A stretch of DNA of 10,411 bases from an uncultured Spirochaetales bacterium (GCA_934271365.1 CAKQRI010000048.1:1-10411); one strand, 5' to 3'; shown: positions 1 through 6,726, counted from the first letter of the stretch. Notes: generated from the sequence alone by a model not told the origin. Program-made: numbers and translations.

Positions 1-8
1 GGAGCTAA

Positions 9-73
9 CCGAGGCAAGCCTCGGGGTATTCAACCCTTCACATGCTGGCTACTCGTATCGCCAGCATTGTGAA
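9..73. repeat. Cluster of adjacent inverted repeats
   Basis: Two clear hairpins and one weaker one are packed into 65 bases. The first is a perfect 7-bp stem, CCGAGGC/GCCTCGG, at 9-15 and 18-24. A small GGGT/ACCC stem at 24-27 and 33-36 sits between the others. The third pairs 37-49 (TTCACATGCTGGC) with 60-73, giving 13 bp with one bulged base and a 10-base loop. None is followed by a clear T-run on either strand, so I do not call an intrinsic terminator, although the cluster lies just downstream of the minus-strand gene ending at 103. Dense GC-rich palindromes of this kind occur at ends of mobile elements, as REP-like repeats, or in structured RNA. I cannot tell which, because the sequence left of base 1 is missing. 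Confidence 0.6.
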
Positions 74-102
74 TAAAGTAAGATAATAATCTCTTTGATT
101 TC

Positions 103-498
103 CTATTCTTTCCTTCTCTCTTTACCTATGCAATACGAATCGTGGTGTAGCATTCCATCTGTAAAGCCTTCATCATAGCTATTTCCATCAATCTTGTATT
201 CCTCACCAATACCACCTACTGTGCATCCTATATGCAGGTTTATGAAAAATAAGATCAAAAACAGAATCAGACTCACTTTCTTCAGGCCAAGTCCATAGAA
301 GAAGAATATGGAAAGTCCTGCAGCTTCACAGATGCCTGTAAAAATAAGACTTCTTGTCGAAACATACAGAAAGCCAAAGAACGCAGAAAGATAAAGAGCA
401 ATCCAAAGAAAGGATTCACCGATGCTATTGATATCAAAAACAGCAAAAGCAGCTAGAAATAAGATGCCTTTCAGAAAATAAAGGAATTTGACCATCAA
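103..498 (-). CDS. Small four-helix membrane protein, function unknown
   Basis: This 131-residue protein has about four hydrophobic helices, near residues 4-22, 29-47, 50-70 and 74-94. A short soluble tail of about 35 residues follows, rich in Gly, Asp, His and charged residues (for example GMLHHDSYC). I recognise no family. The frame begins at TTG (498), and an in-frame ATG follows immediately at 495. AGGG lies 11 nt upstream of the TTG and 14 nt upstream of the ATG, so the start is uncertain. The gene lies directly downstream of the strong terminator at 512-552, so it should be separate from the NSS transporter gene. A TATTAT box overlaps the leader (about 503-508), which would give a nearly leaderless transcript. 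The long open frame and membrane-like composition support a real gene. The function cannot be inferred. Confidence 0.65.
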   Translation of the reverse strand: MMVKFLYFLKGILFLAAFAVFDINSIGESFLWIALYLSAFFGFLYVSTRSLIFTGICEAAGLSIFFFYGLGLKKVSLILFLILFFINLHIGCTVGGIGEEYKIDGNSYDEGFTDGMLHHDSYCIGKERRKE

Positions 499-511
499 TC
501 AGATAATAGCC

Positions 512-552
512 CTAAAAAAACAAAAAGGCCAATGATTCTCACCATCGGCCTT
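512..552 (-). terminator. Rho-independent terminator after the NSS transporter
   Basis: On the minus strand a 10-bp stem pairs AAGGCCGATG (552-543) with CATTGGCCTT (534-525). It has one G-U wobble and an 8-base loop. A T-rich tract interrupted by a single G runs down to about 514. The stem starts 17 nt past the NSS stop codon. The plus strand has no T-run after the stem, so termination should be unidirectional. Confidence 0.9.
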
Positions 553-569
553 ATAAGCAGAATATTGTC

Positions 570-1985
570 TTACGAGAATAGTCTTGCAATCCAGTCAATC
601 ACGCCAATAGACTGGAGGAAAAGGATTATAAGCATAATAGGAGCAATATACTTAATCATCACAATATAGAGCTTCTTTCTTCCGAATCTGACTCCATCAA
701 GCTCTATCTCATCAATAATCCATTCAGGCTTTACAATCCAGCCAATCAGAATACATGTACAGATTGAGACAATCGGCATCAGGACGCTGTTGGAAATATA
801 ATCTGCAATATCAAGAAGCTGTCCAACTGAGCCATTTGGAAGCCTGACTTCGAAATAGAATGCGCTGTAACCAAGGCAGATCACAGCAGCAAGAGCCATT
901 GCAATAGCAGTGATTACTATGCATGTCTTCTTTCTCGGAGCCTTAAACACCTCCATGCAGTTAGCAACAAGAGTCTCAAGAATGGATACGCAGCTTGTGA
1001 TTGCCGCAAAGAGAACCATTACAAAGAAGATTATACCAATAATCTGTCCAACAAAGCCCATTGTCTGGAAAATCTTCGGAAGTGATACGAAGATAAGGCT
1101 AGGGCCTGCTGACATGCCATCCATTCCGAAGAATACATAAACAGATGGTATGATCATCATGCCTGCAAGGAATGCAACCATAGTATCGAAGAACTCAACC
1201 TGGCCAAGAGAGCGAGGCAGATTAACATCCTTCTTAACATAGGAGCCATAAGTTATCATTATACCCATTGCAACAGAAAGAGAATAGAAAAGCTGACCCA
1301 TTGCAGATAAAAGAACTTTAAGATATCCAGTCAGAGTCATTCCCTTAAAAGATGGGATAATATAATGAAGGAATCCCTGCAATCCTGTCCTGACTGTTCC
1401 ATTATCATTATAAGAAAGGGTAAGAGAATATACAGCAATGACCAGAATGAGAACAAACAGTCCTGGCATGATCCACTTTGATGACTTCTCTATGCCCTTC
1501 TCTACTCCGTTATATACAATGAATGCCGTAGCTGCAAAGAAGATAAGCATGAATACTATCGAAGCTACCGGAGATGTTATGAATGATGTGAAGAAAGAGC
1601 TGTCTGCAGCGGCATTTCCCTTGAATGTGATATAAGTCACAAGATATTTGACTATCCATCCACCTAATACTGTGTAATAAGTGATTATTATTGCAGGAAC
1701 GATGAATGCAAGATAACCTACGAACTTCCATTTCTTCGATATGATTCCATAAGCTTCAATAGGACTCTTTCTTGTCTTCCTGCCAATTGCAACATCTGTA
1801 GTCAGAAGCGTAAAGCCAAAAGTCAGAGCAAGCACTATGTATGTCAATAGGAATACTCCGCCTCCTCCCTGAGCTGCAAGATATGGGAACCTCCATATAT
1901 TGCCAAGACCTACAGCACTTCCAGCAGAAGCCAGCACAAACCCAATAGAACCTGAGAATGATCCCTTCTTTTTCTCTTCTGACAT
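570..1985 (-). CDS. Sodium-dependent NSS (SNF) family amino-acid transporter
   Basis: An inner-membrane symporter of the neurotransmitter:sodium symporter family, expected to use the sodium gradient to import an amino acid or related amine. Numbering is from the ATG at 1985 (471 aa). TM1 carries the family signature AGSAVGLGNIWRFPY (21-35), including N29, equivalent to the Na1 ligand of LeuT. TM3 has Y103-Y104 at the substrate gate, TM6 has GQLFYSLSVAMG (230-241), and TM8 has T330-S331 matching the LeuT Na2 ligands. D64 occupies the TM2 position of LeuT E62. About 11 helices are visible with no twelfth, as in the bacterial Tyt1/MhsT type. An in-frame ATG at 2003 is possible, but GGAGG lies 5 nt before the ATG at 1985, which decides the start. 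The gene begins 57 nt after the MATE stop, probably in the same transcript. A TATAAA box in the gap could add a promoter. The exact substrate cannot be read from sequence. Confidence 0.93.
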   Translation of the reverse strand: MSEEKKKGSFSGSIGFVLASAGSAVGLGNIWRFPYLAAQGGGGVFLLTYIVLALTFGFTLLTTDVAIGRKTRKSPIEAYGIISKKWKFVGYLAFIVPAIIITYYTVLGGWIVKYLVTYITFKGNAAADSSFFTSFITSPVASIVFMLIFFAATAFIVYNGVEKGIEKSSKWIMPGLFVLILVIAVYSLTLSYNDNGTVRTGLQGFLHYIIPSFKGMTLTGYLKVLLSAMGQLFYSLSVAMGIMITYGSYVKKDVNLPRSLGQVEFFDTMVAFLAGMMIIPSVYVFFGMDGMSAGPSLIFVSLPKIFQTMGFVGQIIGIIFFVMVLFAAITSCVSILETLVANCMEVFKAPRKKTCIVITAIAMALAAVICLGYSAFYFEVRLPNGSVGQLLDIADYISNSVLMPIVSICTCILIGWIVKPEWIIDEIELDGVRFGRKKLYIVMIKYIAPIMLIILFLQSIGVIDWIARLFS

Positions 1986-2042
1986 CATTACCTCCAAATG
2001 CATTCTGACAGAAAGAAAATATTTATACTAGCTACAAAAAAA

Positions 2043-3368
2043 TCAATAATGATATTTCCTCTGCTTCCTTATCAGGAAAATAACAGTGACAACCACAGCC
2101 ATTACCTCTGCAGCAACAATCGAGAACCATATTCCATCCAGGCCCCAGATAAAAGGAAACAGGAGAACTGCGATAACCTGGAAAACAAGAGTCCTCAGAA
2201 AAGATATAAGCGCAGATGTGAATCCATCATTGAGTGCGGTGAAGAATGATGATCCAAAGATGGATAATCCTGAGAATAGGAATGAGAATGAGAAGATAGT
2301 GAATGCATGTGATGTTATCGCTAATAGCTCATCATCATAACCTACAAAAATACGTGAAAGAGGAGAACCTAAGACCTCACTGGATATAAACATGACAACA
2401 GCGGTACATAGTATGATTCGGATGCCACGCTTTCTGAGATTCTTCAGCTCATCATAATTCTCTGCTCCATAGTGATAGCTTATAATCGGAGAGCTGCCAA
2501 CAGCATAGCCGATGAATATTGCCTGGAAAATCATCCCTACATACATCAGCACTCCATAAGCTGCAATGCCGTTCTCTCCTGCATATTTCAGAAGCTGAAT
2601 ATTATATAGCATGCTGACAATAGACATAGAGACATTGCTAAGGAACTCGGAAGAACCATTTGTCAGTGTTTTTGCAAGAGCATACCGATCGAATCTGAAT
2701 CTGCAGAATCTCAGAAGGCTCTTATTCTCTCTTGAGAAATAGATGAGAGGAATGATGCCTCCGATGAACTGGCTGATAGCAGTTGCAGATGCTGCGCCTA
2801 TAAGCCCCCATCTGAAAATACCTACAAAAAGTCCATCTAAAACCATATTCGCGACACCTGCAGAGATTGTCACAGCAAGTCCCATAGCCGGGCGCTCTGC
2901 TGTTGAGAAAAGGCACTGGAACTGAAACTGAAGAATATAGAATGGCAATGTCGATATGACAATCCTTCCGTAGATAACACTATCTGAAAGAAGCTGACCT
3001 TCAGCGCCTAGGATGGATGCCTGCTGAGGGAGAAATGCAATTCCAACAACTGCCAGAACAATGCCTATAAGTGATGATACAGCAATATTCTGAGAGAATA
3101 TCTCATTAGCCTTATCCTTTCTCTTCTCCCCAAGCATCACTGCAATCAGAGCACCCCCGCCTGTTCCGAAAATGAATCCGACACAGCCGAGGATCATAAG
3201 GACAGGCATGATGAAATTAACTGCGGCAAATGGAGTCTTACCTGCAAAATTCGAAACAAAGAATCCATCTACAATTCCGTAGATTGATGTGAAGATCATC
3301 ATCAGAATTGATGGAAGAGTATATTTAATCAAACGTTTTGTATCAAAATGGTCAGAAAGCTGAATCAT
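2043..3368 (-). CDS. MATE family efflux transporter (MepA-like)
   Basis: An inner-membrane multidrug/toxic-compound extrusion antiporter that would export organic cations or other small molecules using a sodium or proton gradient. From the ATG at 3368 it is 441 aa, the usual MATE length. It has about 12 hydrophobic helices in two repeats, and an acidic residue in TM1 (D34, in YGIVDGFFVSNFAG) at the position of the conserved cation-binding Asp of NorM-type MATEs. The frame extends upstream to 3386, but GGAGA lies 6 nt before the ATG at 3368. That ATG also forms a 4-nt ATGA overlap with the MarR stop codon, which implies translational coupling. Regulator and pump thus form a unit like mepR-mepA of Staphylococcus aureus, though the gene order and coupling here are seen directly while the MepA likeness is by general pattern. 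Substrate is unknown. Confidence 0.93.
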   Translation of the reverse strand: MIQLSDHFDTKRLIKYTLPSILMMIFTSIYGIVDGFFVSNFAGKTPFAAVNFIMPVLMILGCVGFIFGTGGGALIAVMLGEKRKDKANEIFSQNIAVSSLIGIVLAVVGIAFLPQQASILGAEGQLLSDSVIYGRIVISTLPFYILQFQFQCLFSTAERPAMGLAVTISAGVANMVLDGLFVGIFRWGLIGAASATAISQFIGGIIPLIYFSRENKSLLRFCRFRFDRYALAKTLTNGSSEFLSNVSMSIVSMLYNIQLLKYAGENGIAAYGVLMYVGMIFQAIFIGYAVGSSPIISYHYGAENYDELKNLRKRGIRIILCTAVVMFISSEVLGSPLSRIFVGYDDELLAITSHAFTIFSFSFLFSGLSIFGSSFFTALNDGFTSALISFLRTLVFQVIAVLLFPFIWGLDGIWFSIVAAEVMAVVVTVIFLIRKQRKYHY

Positions 3369-3808
3369 AATATATCTCCGTAGCATCTGGTTATATCAGA
3401 AAGAAACCGCTCTGAAAGCTCTATGTATTTGGCCAGGTCCTCATTGCTCCATTTCTGAAGGAGGCTATCCTCGGCATCAAGCAGCTGGCATACCGTTCTA
3501 GAGCAGATCTCCTTGCCTTTTTCTGTTAGCACTACTTCCTTTGACCTTCCATCTACATTTCTGAGATATACTACCCCATCCTTCTCAAGCTTTCTCAGAG
3601 AGGAATTAATCGTCTGCTTGCTTATGCCTGAATAAAGGCAGATGTCATGGATAGGACATCGGTCCTTTCCACTGAAGCATATTGTATATAAGATTGCATG
3701 AGCACTATCAGAGAACCCCTGATGCATTGCTATCTCATGATATAAAGTCCCGAGCTTACCTATTACCTTACGGTAGTGAATCAGATTTCTGTTATTTTCT
3801 TTTGTCAT
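3365..3808 (-). CDS. MarR family transcriptional regulator
   Basis: A cytoplasmic dimeric winged-helix DNA-binding protein of 147 aa, the usual MarR length. The recognition-helix region is GISKQTINSSLRKLEKDGVV (61-80). The wing follows (RNVDGRSKEVVLTEKGKE, 83-100) with the Asp-x-Arg-Ser pattern common in MarR wings. N- and C-terminal helices would form the dimer interface. It is the first gene of the unit with the MATE exporter, so it most likely represses that pump and itself and is released by a substrate or stress signal. Six cysteines (44, 51, 57, 102, 107, 142) are many for this size, so thiol/redox sensing is possible but unproven. No Shine-Dalgarno sequence is visible before the ATG at 3808. 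The leader predicted from the promoter is only about 20 nt. Confidence 0.92.
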   Translation of the reverse strand: MTKENNRNLIHYRKVIGKLGTLYHEIAMHQGFSDSAHAILYTICFSGKDRCPIHDICLYSGISKQTINSSLRKLEKDGVVYLRNVDGRSKEVVLTEKGKEICSRTVCQLLDAEDSLLQKWSNEDLAKYIELSERFLSDITRCYGDIL

Positions 3809-3815
3809 AATGATT

Positions 3816-3863
3816 GTACGAAATAATACTTTATTAATAGTACTATTTCATACTTTATGTCAA
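3816..3863 (-). promoter_or_regulatory. marR promoter with overlapping inverted-repeat operator
   Basis: On the minus strand a perfect TTGACA -35 box lies at 3863-3858. The best -10 candidates are TATTAA (18-nt spacer, 3839-3834) or TACTAT (15-nt spacer, 3842-3837). An imperfect inverted repeat has arms of 15 bases at 3816-3830 and 3839-3853 (13 of 15 pairing, 8-base centre). Nested in it is a perfect 12-bp palindrome, AATAGTACTATT, at 3836-3847. The repeat covers the -10 region and the likely start site, the usual place for a MarR operator. The pattern is direct observation; autorepression is inference. Confidence 0.7.
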
Positions 3864-3868
3864 TATTG

Positions 3869-3899
3869 AAAAAGGAGTGAGCCATTTCTGACGCACTCC
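3869..3899 (-). terminator. Rho-independent terminator of the metal-ATPase cassette
   Basis: On the minus strand the stem GGAGTG-C-GTCA (3899-3889) pairs with TGGC-T-CACTCC (3884-3874). It has one C/T mismatch and one G-U pair, is closed by a GAAA (GNRA-type) tetraloop, and is followed by five T (3873-3869). It starts 6 nt after the stop codon of the upstream minus-strand gene. It separates that gene from the marR promoter, whose -35 box begins 6 nt further on. Confidence 0.8.
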
Positions 3900-3905
3900 G
3901 TATAT

Positions 3906-4229
3906 TCATATCAGCTTCAAGGCCTCTTTCTTAAGCCTATCGATTTCAGAAAGAAGAAAATCCTTATCTTTAGGACAGTATGCAAAAACTTTAGGCTTCA
4001 GCTTCATCACACCAGAGAGAAGAGGTCTCAGCACCTCTACTCTCTCAATTGTGATTTCCTTTGGATCATATTCAACAAGGAGGCTTCCTGTCTTGCTGTT
4101 ATGCGTGAAGGTCCCATTGAACCCCAACTCCTTAACTGCATTCATCACAGCCTCAGTGATGTCATCATCCTTCAATATCGGACATCTCAATCTGATATGT
4201 CCTGGAAAGAAACTCGTAACTATGCTCAT
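3906..4229 (-). CDS. Stand-alone HMA_2-like domain protein
   Basis: A small soluble protein of 107 aa. Its N-terminal 70 residues look like a ferredoxin-like heavy-metal-associated domain of the type lacking the CxxC metal site (HMA_2-like). It shares marks with the N-terminus of the adjacent ATPase: FPGHIRLRCPI (8-18) matches IPGRIRL, and TGSLLVEYD (47-55) matches TGSFLVEYD. The C-terminal part ends in a charged, probably helical segment (SEIDRLKKEALKLI). Only two cysteines are present (C16 and one near residue 84), not paired as CxxC. The frame is open to 4286, but GAGG at suitable spacing precedes the ATG at 4227-4229, which lies 7 nt after the ATPase stop, so I use that start. It is the last gene of the three-gene cassette. 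A regulatory or accessory domain for the ATPase is likely, but direct metal binding is doubtful. Confidence 0.75.
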   Translation of the reverse strand: MSIVTSFFPGHIRLRCPILKDDDITEAVMNAVKELGFNGTFTHNSKTGSLLVEYDPKEITIERVEVLRPLLSGVMKLKPKVFAYCPKDKDFLLSEIDRLKKEALKLI

Positions 4230-4236
4230 ATACACC

Positions 4237-6327
4237 TCAGAGCAATGGCCTTGTGGCCTTAAATGAGAAGTATATTGTCGAGACATTATGCAGAAGCGCA
4301 GAAGATGAAGGAGGAATGAGACCTAGAAGTCCAAGGACAATCAGGGCAGAATTGAATGCCACAATCTCTCTATTCTCTCTATCTATTCTTCTGATAAGAC
4401 CTTCACCTAGCTTTCTAGTCTTAACAAGGCTGTCAAGACCATCATCTGAAGAGAGAACAATATCAGCAGTATCCTCTGCTATTGCTGCGCTATCTCCCAT
4501 AGCTATGCCGACATCAGCGACAGAAAGAGCAGGAGCATCATTGATTCCATCTCCAATCATCACAACCTTATGGCCTTCATTCTTCAGCTTCTTTACGAGC
4601 TTAACCTTATCCTCAGGAAGAGCCTTTGCCAGATAGCTATCAAGACCTGCCTCTTTTGCAATCATCCTTGCAGCGCCTTCCTCATCTCCGGTTATCATGC
4701 TGAATGACTTCATTCCTGACCTTCTCAGTTCTGCAATAGATGCTTTAGCTTCTTTTCTTATAGGATCATTTATTGCAAATACGCCAGCTAGCTCACCGTT
4801 CTTTGCAAGATAGAGAAGAGACTCGCCCTTCTTCTGGGCATCTCTTCTGACTGCTTCAAGCTTTTCTGGAACAGGAATGTTCTCATCAGAGAAGATGAAA
4901 TGACTGCTTCCGATAAGAACCCTCTCGCCTTCCACATAGCTTGCTATTCCATGAGCTACGATATACTCAACCTTAGCGTGGTCTTCAGGATGATCAATGC
5001 CTCTATCCTCTGCAGCCTTTACAATCGCCCTTGCAATAGGATGTGCATAGTGCTCTTCAAGACATGCCGCAAGCTTCAGAAGCTCATCCTCCCCATAATT
5101 GGAGAATGATATTATCTCCGCAAGGCTTGGCTCTGCATTTGTAAGCGTTCCCGTCTTATCCATTACAAGAACATCTGCCTTTGCAGCTTCTTCTAAGTAC
5201 CTGCCACCTTTTACAGCTATTCCATGCTCAGCAGCTTCCTTCATTGCACTCAGAACTGCAACTGGAGAAATAAGCTTCATTGCACATGAATAGTCAACCA
5301 TCAATGTTGAAATGACTTTTGTCAGATCTCTTGTGATCAGCGCAGTAAGTCCTGTCAGTAGGAAATTGTACTTAACAAGCTTATCTGCAAGCAGCTCACT
5401 TCTCACTTCCGAGGAAACCTTGAGATTTTCATTGTCTTCAATCTGCGAAAGTATGCTATTCACCTTGCTGTCTTTTGCGACAGACCTTGTCTTTATGAAG
5501 ATCTCACCTTCCTCTACAACAGTGCCAGCAAATACGGTGCTGCCTGTTCTCTTCTCAACAGCAAGCGGTTCACCTGTTATTGAGGCCTGATTGACAAGAG
5601 CCTCTCCTTTTATGATGTCTCCATCGCAAGGAATCATTGCACCATTGCGGACTATGACTACATCATTCTTCTTGAGCATTGCGAGAGGGATTGTCTTCTC
5701 TTCATCATCGCTTACATAAAGCTGAACCGGATCCTTATCGCTGAACATTGCATTTGCAAGGTCCTGGAAGCTTCTCTTCTTTGTGAATTCCTCAACAGTC
5801 TCACCTATATTCAGAAGGAAGTTTATGTTATCAGCGGTAGATATATTGCCTGCATATAACGATATTCCGATTGCTGCAGCATCAAGCACGCGTGTATCTG
5901 ACACATGGCCATTCAGAACGGACTTCACTCCACTCAGGATTCTCGGAGAGAGGTTCTTCACTCTCAAAACGGTTCTGACAGGAGCAGGAAGAAGACGGCA
6001 TAGGAAGAAATGGAGAGTCATTGCGCCAAGCTCTTCAAATAATCCAGCCTGCTTTTCAGGAACAGACACAGCCTCAAGCATCTCTGCATTATCAAGATAA
6101 CGGCTATCAAGCACAGAAAAGAGAGCTTTGACTTCCTTTTCTGAAATCTTTGCATAATCATATTCAACAAGAAATGATCCTGTAAGTGTATTGAGAGTCA
6201 CATCTTTTATGCCACTCTGAACACTGATAAGGCTCTCTGCAAGCGCTGCCTGACGTGGACTGAGTGCATGAACATCATACCCTAGGCGGATTCGCCCGGG
6301 TATTGAATGACGAACTATGAATTTCAT
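4237..6327 (-). CDS. Heavy-metal P1B-type ATPase with HMA_2-like N-terminus and YSC motif
   Basis: An inner-membrane ATP-driven metal transporter of 696 aa. Domains in order: HMA_2-like domain without CxxC (about 1-75); membrane segments (about 103-120 and 146-175); actuator domain with TGEP (251-254); membrane helices around 318-360; phosphorylation site DKTGT (390-394); the P1B nucleotide-domain HP pair (H429-P430); TGD (546-548); GDGINDAP (592-599); and two last helices including HNVSTI (680-685). The transport helix reads Y346-S347-C348-A-M-K351 where classical P1B pumps have CPC, so the metal cannot be assigned from known motif classes. The overall layout resembles the CtpC-like group linked to manganese/zinc export in mycobacteria. 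AAGG lies 6 nt before the ATG. It follows the 81-aa gene by 9 nt and precedes the HMA_2-like gene by 7 nt. All catalytic motifs are intact, so it should be active. Confidence 0.93.
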   Translation of the reverse strand: MKFIVRHSIPGRIRLGYDVHALSPRQAALAESLISVQSGIKDVTLNTLTGSFLVEYDYAKISEKEVKALFSVLDSRYLDNAEMLEAVSVPEKQAGLFEELGAMTLHFFLCRLLPAPVRTVLRVKNLSPRILSGVKSVLNGHVSDTRVLDAAAIGISLYAGNISTADNINFLLNIGETVEEFTKKRSFQDLANAMFSDKDPVQLYVSDDEEKTIPLAMLKKNDVVIVRNGAMIPCDGDIIKGEALVNQASITGEPLAVEKRTGSTVFAGTVVEEGEIFIKTRSVAKDSKVNSILSQIEDNENLKVSSEVRSELLADKLVKYNFLLTGLTALITRDLTKVISTLMVDYSCAMKLISPVAVLSAMKEAAEHGIAVKGGRYLEEAAKADVLVMDKTGTLTNAEPSLAEIISFSNYGEDELLKLAACLEEHYAHPIARAIVKAAEDRGIDHPEDHAKVEYIVAHGIASYVEGERVLIGSSHFIFSDENIPVPEKLEAVRRDAQKKGESLLYLAKNGELAGVFAINDPIRKEAKASIAELRRSGMKSFSMITGDEEGAARMIAKEAGLDSYLAKALPEDKVKLVKKLKNEGHKVVMIGDGINDAPALSVADVGIAMGDSAAIAEDTADIVLSSDDGLDSLVKTRKLGEGLIRRIDRENREIVAFNSALIVLGLLGLIPPSSSALLHNVSTIYFSFKATRPLL

Positions 6328-6336
6328 AATAGGCCT

Positions 6337-6582
6337 TTAGTTTGCTTCTGAGGCTGTCTCTGTCTGAGCTGCCTGTGCATTATTGTAGTTTGCTTCAGCT
6401 ACAATATCCTCAGCATCTTCCTTGATTGACTCTGCAAATGCAGAAGCCTCATTCTTAAGCTGCATACCAGCACTTACAAGCTTTGCAGCACCCTTGCGGA
6501 ATGCAGGGGTCTTAATAAGTGTAATGGCTGTAGCACCAACTAATGCTCCTACTAGAAATGTAACACCTTTACTCATTGCCAT
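6337..6582 (-). CDS. Small one-helix membrane protein, PacL/DUF6110-like ATPase partner
   Basis: An 81-residue protein. A single hydrophobic glycine-containing helix spans about 5-23 (VTFLVGALVGATAITLI, with G12xxxG16). A basic stretch follows (about 24-43), then an amphipathic acidic/alanine-rich helix (EASAFAESIKEDAEDIVAEA, 45-64) and a polar Ala/Thr/Gln/Glu tail. It is the first gene of the cassette, 9 nt before the metal ATPase, with AAGGAG 8 nt before its ATG. The architecture and position match the mycobacterial PacL proteins (DUF1490), which assist CtpC-type ATPases. Small proteins named DUF6110 also sit beside such ATPases in Bacillota, as I recall. Unlike PacL1 there is no His/Asp-rich metal-binding C-terminus, so a scaffold or stabiliser role is more likely than metal chaperoning. 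Family assignment is inference. Confidence 0.75.
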   Translation of the reverse strand: MAMSKGVTFLVGALVGATAITLIKTPAFRKGAAKLVSAGMQLKNEASAFAESIKEDAEDIVAEANYNNAQAAQTETASEAN

Positions 6583-6605
6583 AATTAAAACTCCTTACGC
6601 CCAAG

Positions 6606-6634
6606 AATTTATCATTTTGATTTATCTGATTCAA
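6606..6634 (-). promoter_or_regulatory. Possible promoter of the metal-ATPase cassette
   Basis: On the minus strand TTGAAT (6634-6629) and TAAATT (6611-6606) are separated by 17 nt. Each matches the sigma-70 consensus at four of six positions. A start near 6599 would leave a leader of about 17 nt containing AAGGAG before the ATG at 6582. I see no clear metal-regulator palindrome. Confidence 0.4.
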
Positions 6635-6673
6635 TAAACCAAATTGATTTTTTAAGCTCCAAAAAGACAAATA

Positions 6674-6719
6674 TTTACCTACGGCTTCAATACTATCTAT
6701 AATTAATATACCCAAGGAG
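6674..6719 (+). promoter_or_regulatory. Promoter and ribosome binding site of the aminotransferase operon
   Basis: A perfect TATAAT -10 box lies at 6698-6703. TTTACC (6674-6679, 18-nt spacer) is a fair -35 box. AAGGAG at 6714-6719 sits 7 nt before the ATG at 6727. This promoter diverges from the metal-ATPase promoter within the 144-nt gap (6583-6726). Confidence 0.6.
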
Positions 6720-6726
6720 CAATCTA

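Noticed and set aside
910..1635. Plus-strand open frames of 65-76 codons inside the NSS gene
   Set aside because: They lie opposite a gene with clear family motifs, have no ribosome binding sites, and show no recognisable protein features.
1986..2003. Longer NSS start at 2003 adding six residues
   Set aside because: GGAGG lies inside that extension, 5 nt before the ATG at 1985, so translation should begin there.
3369..3386. Longer MATE start at 3386
   Set aside because: GGAGA and the ATGA overlap with the MarR stop both support the ATG at 3368.
4230..4286. 57-nt upstream extension of the HMA_2-like gene
   Set aside because: It would overlap the ATPase coding end with unlike residues, and a well-spaced GAGG precedes the ATG at 4229.
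4253..6100. Several plus-strand open frames of 64-127 codons opposite the P-type ATPase
   Set aside because: They are Ser/Thr-rich antisense shadows of a fully motif-supported ATPase. None has a credible start signal.
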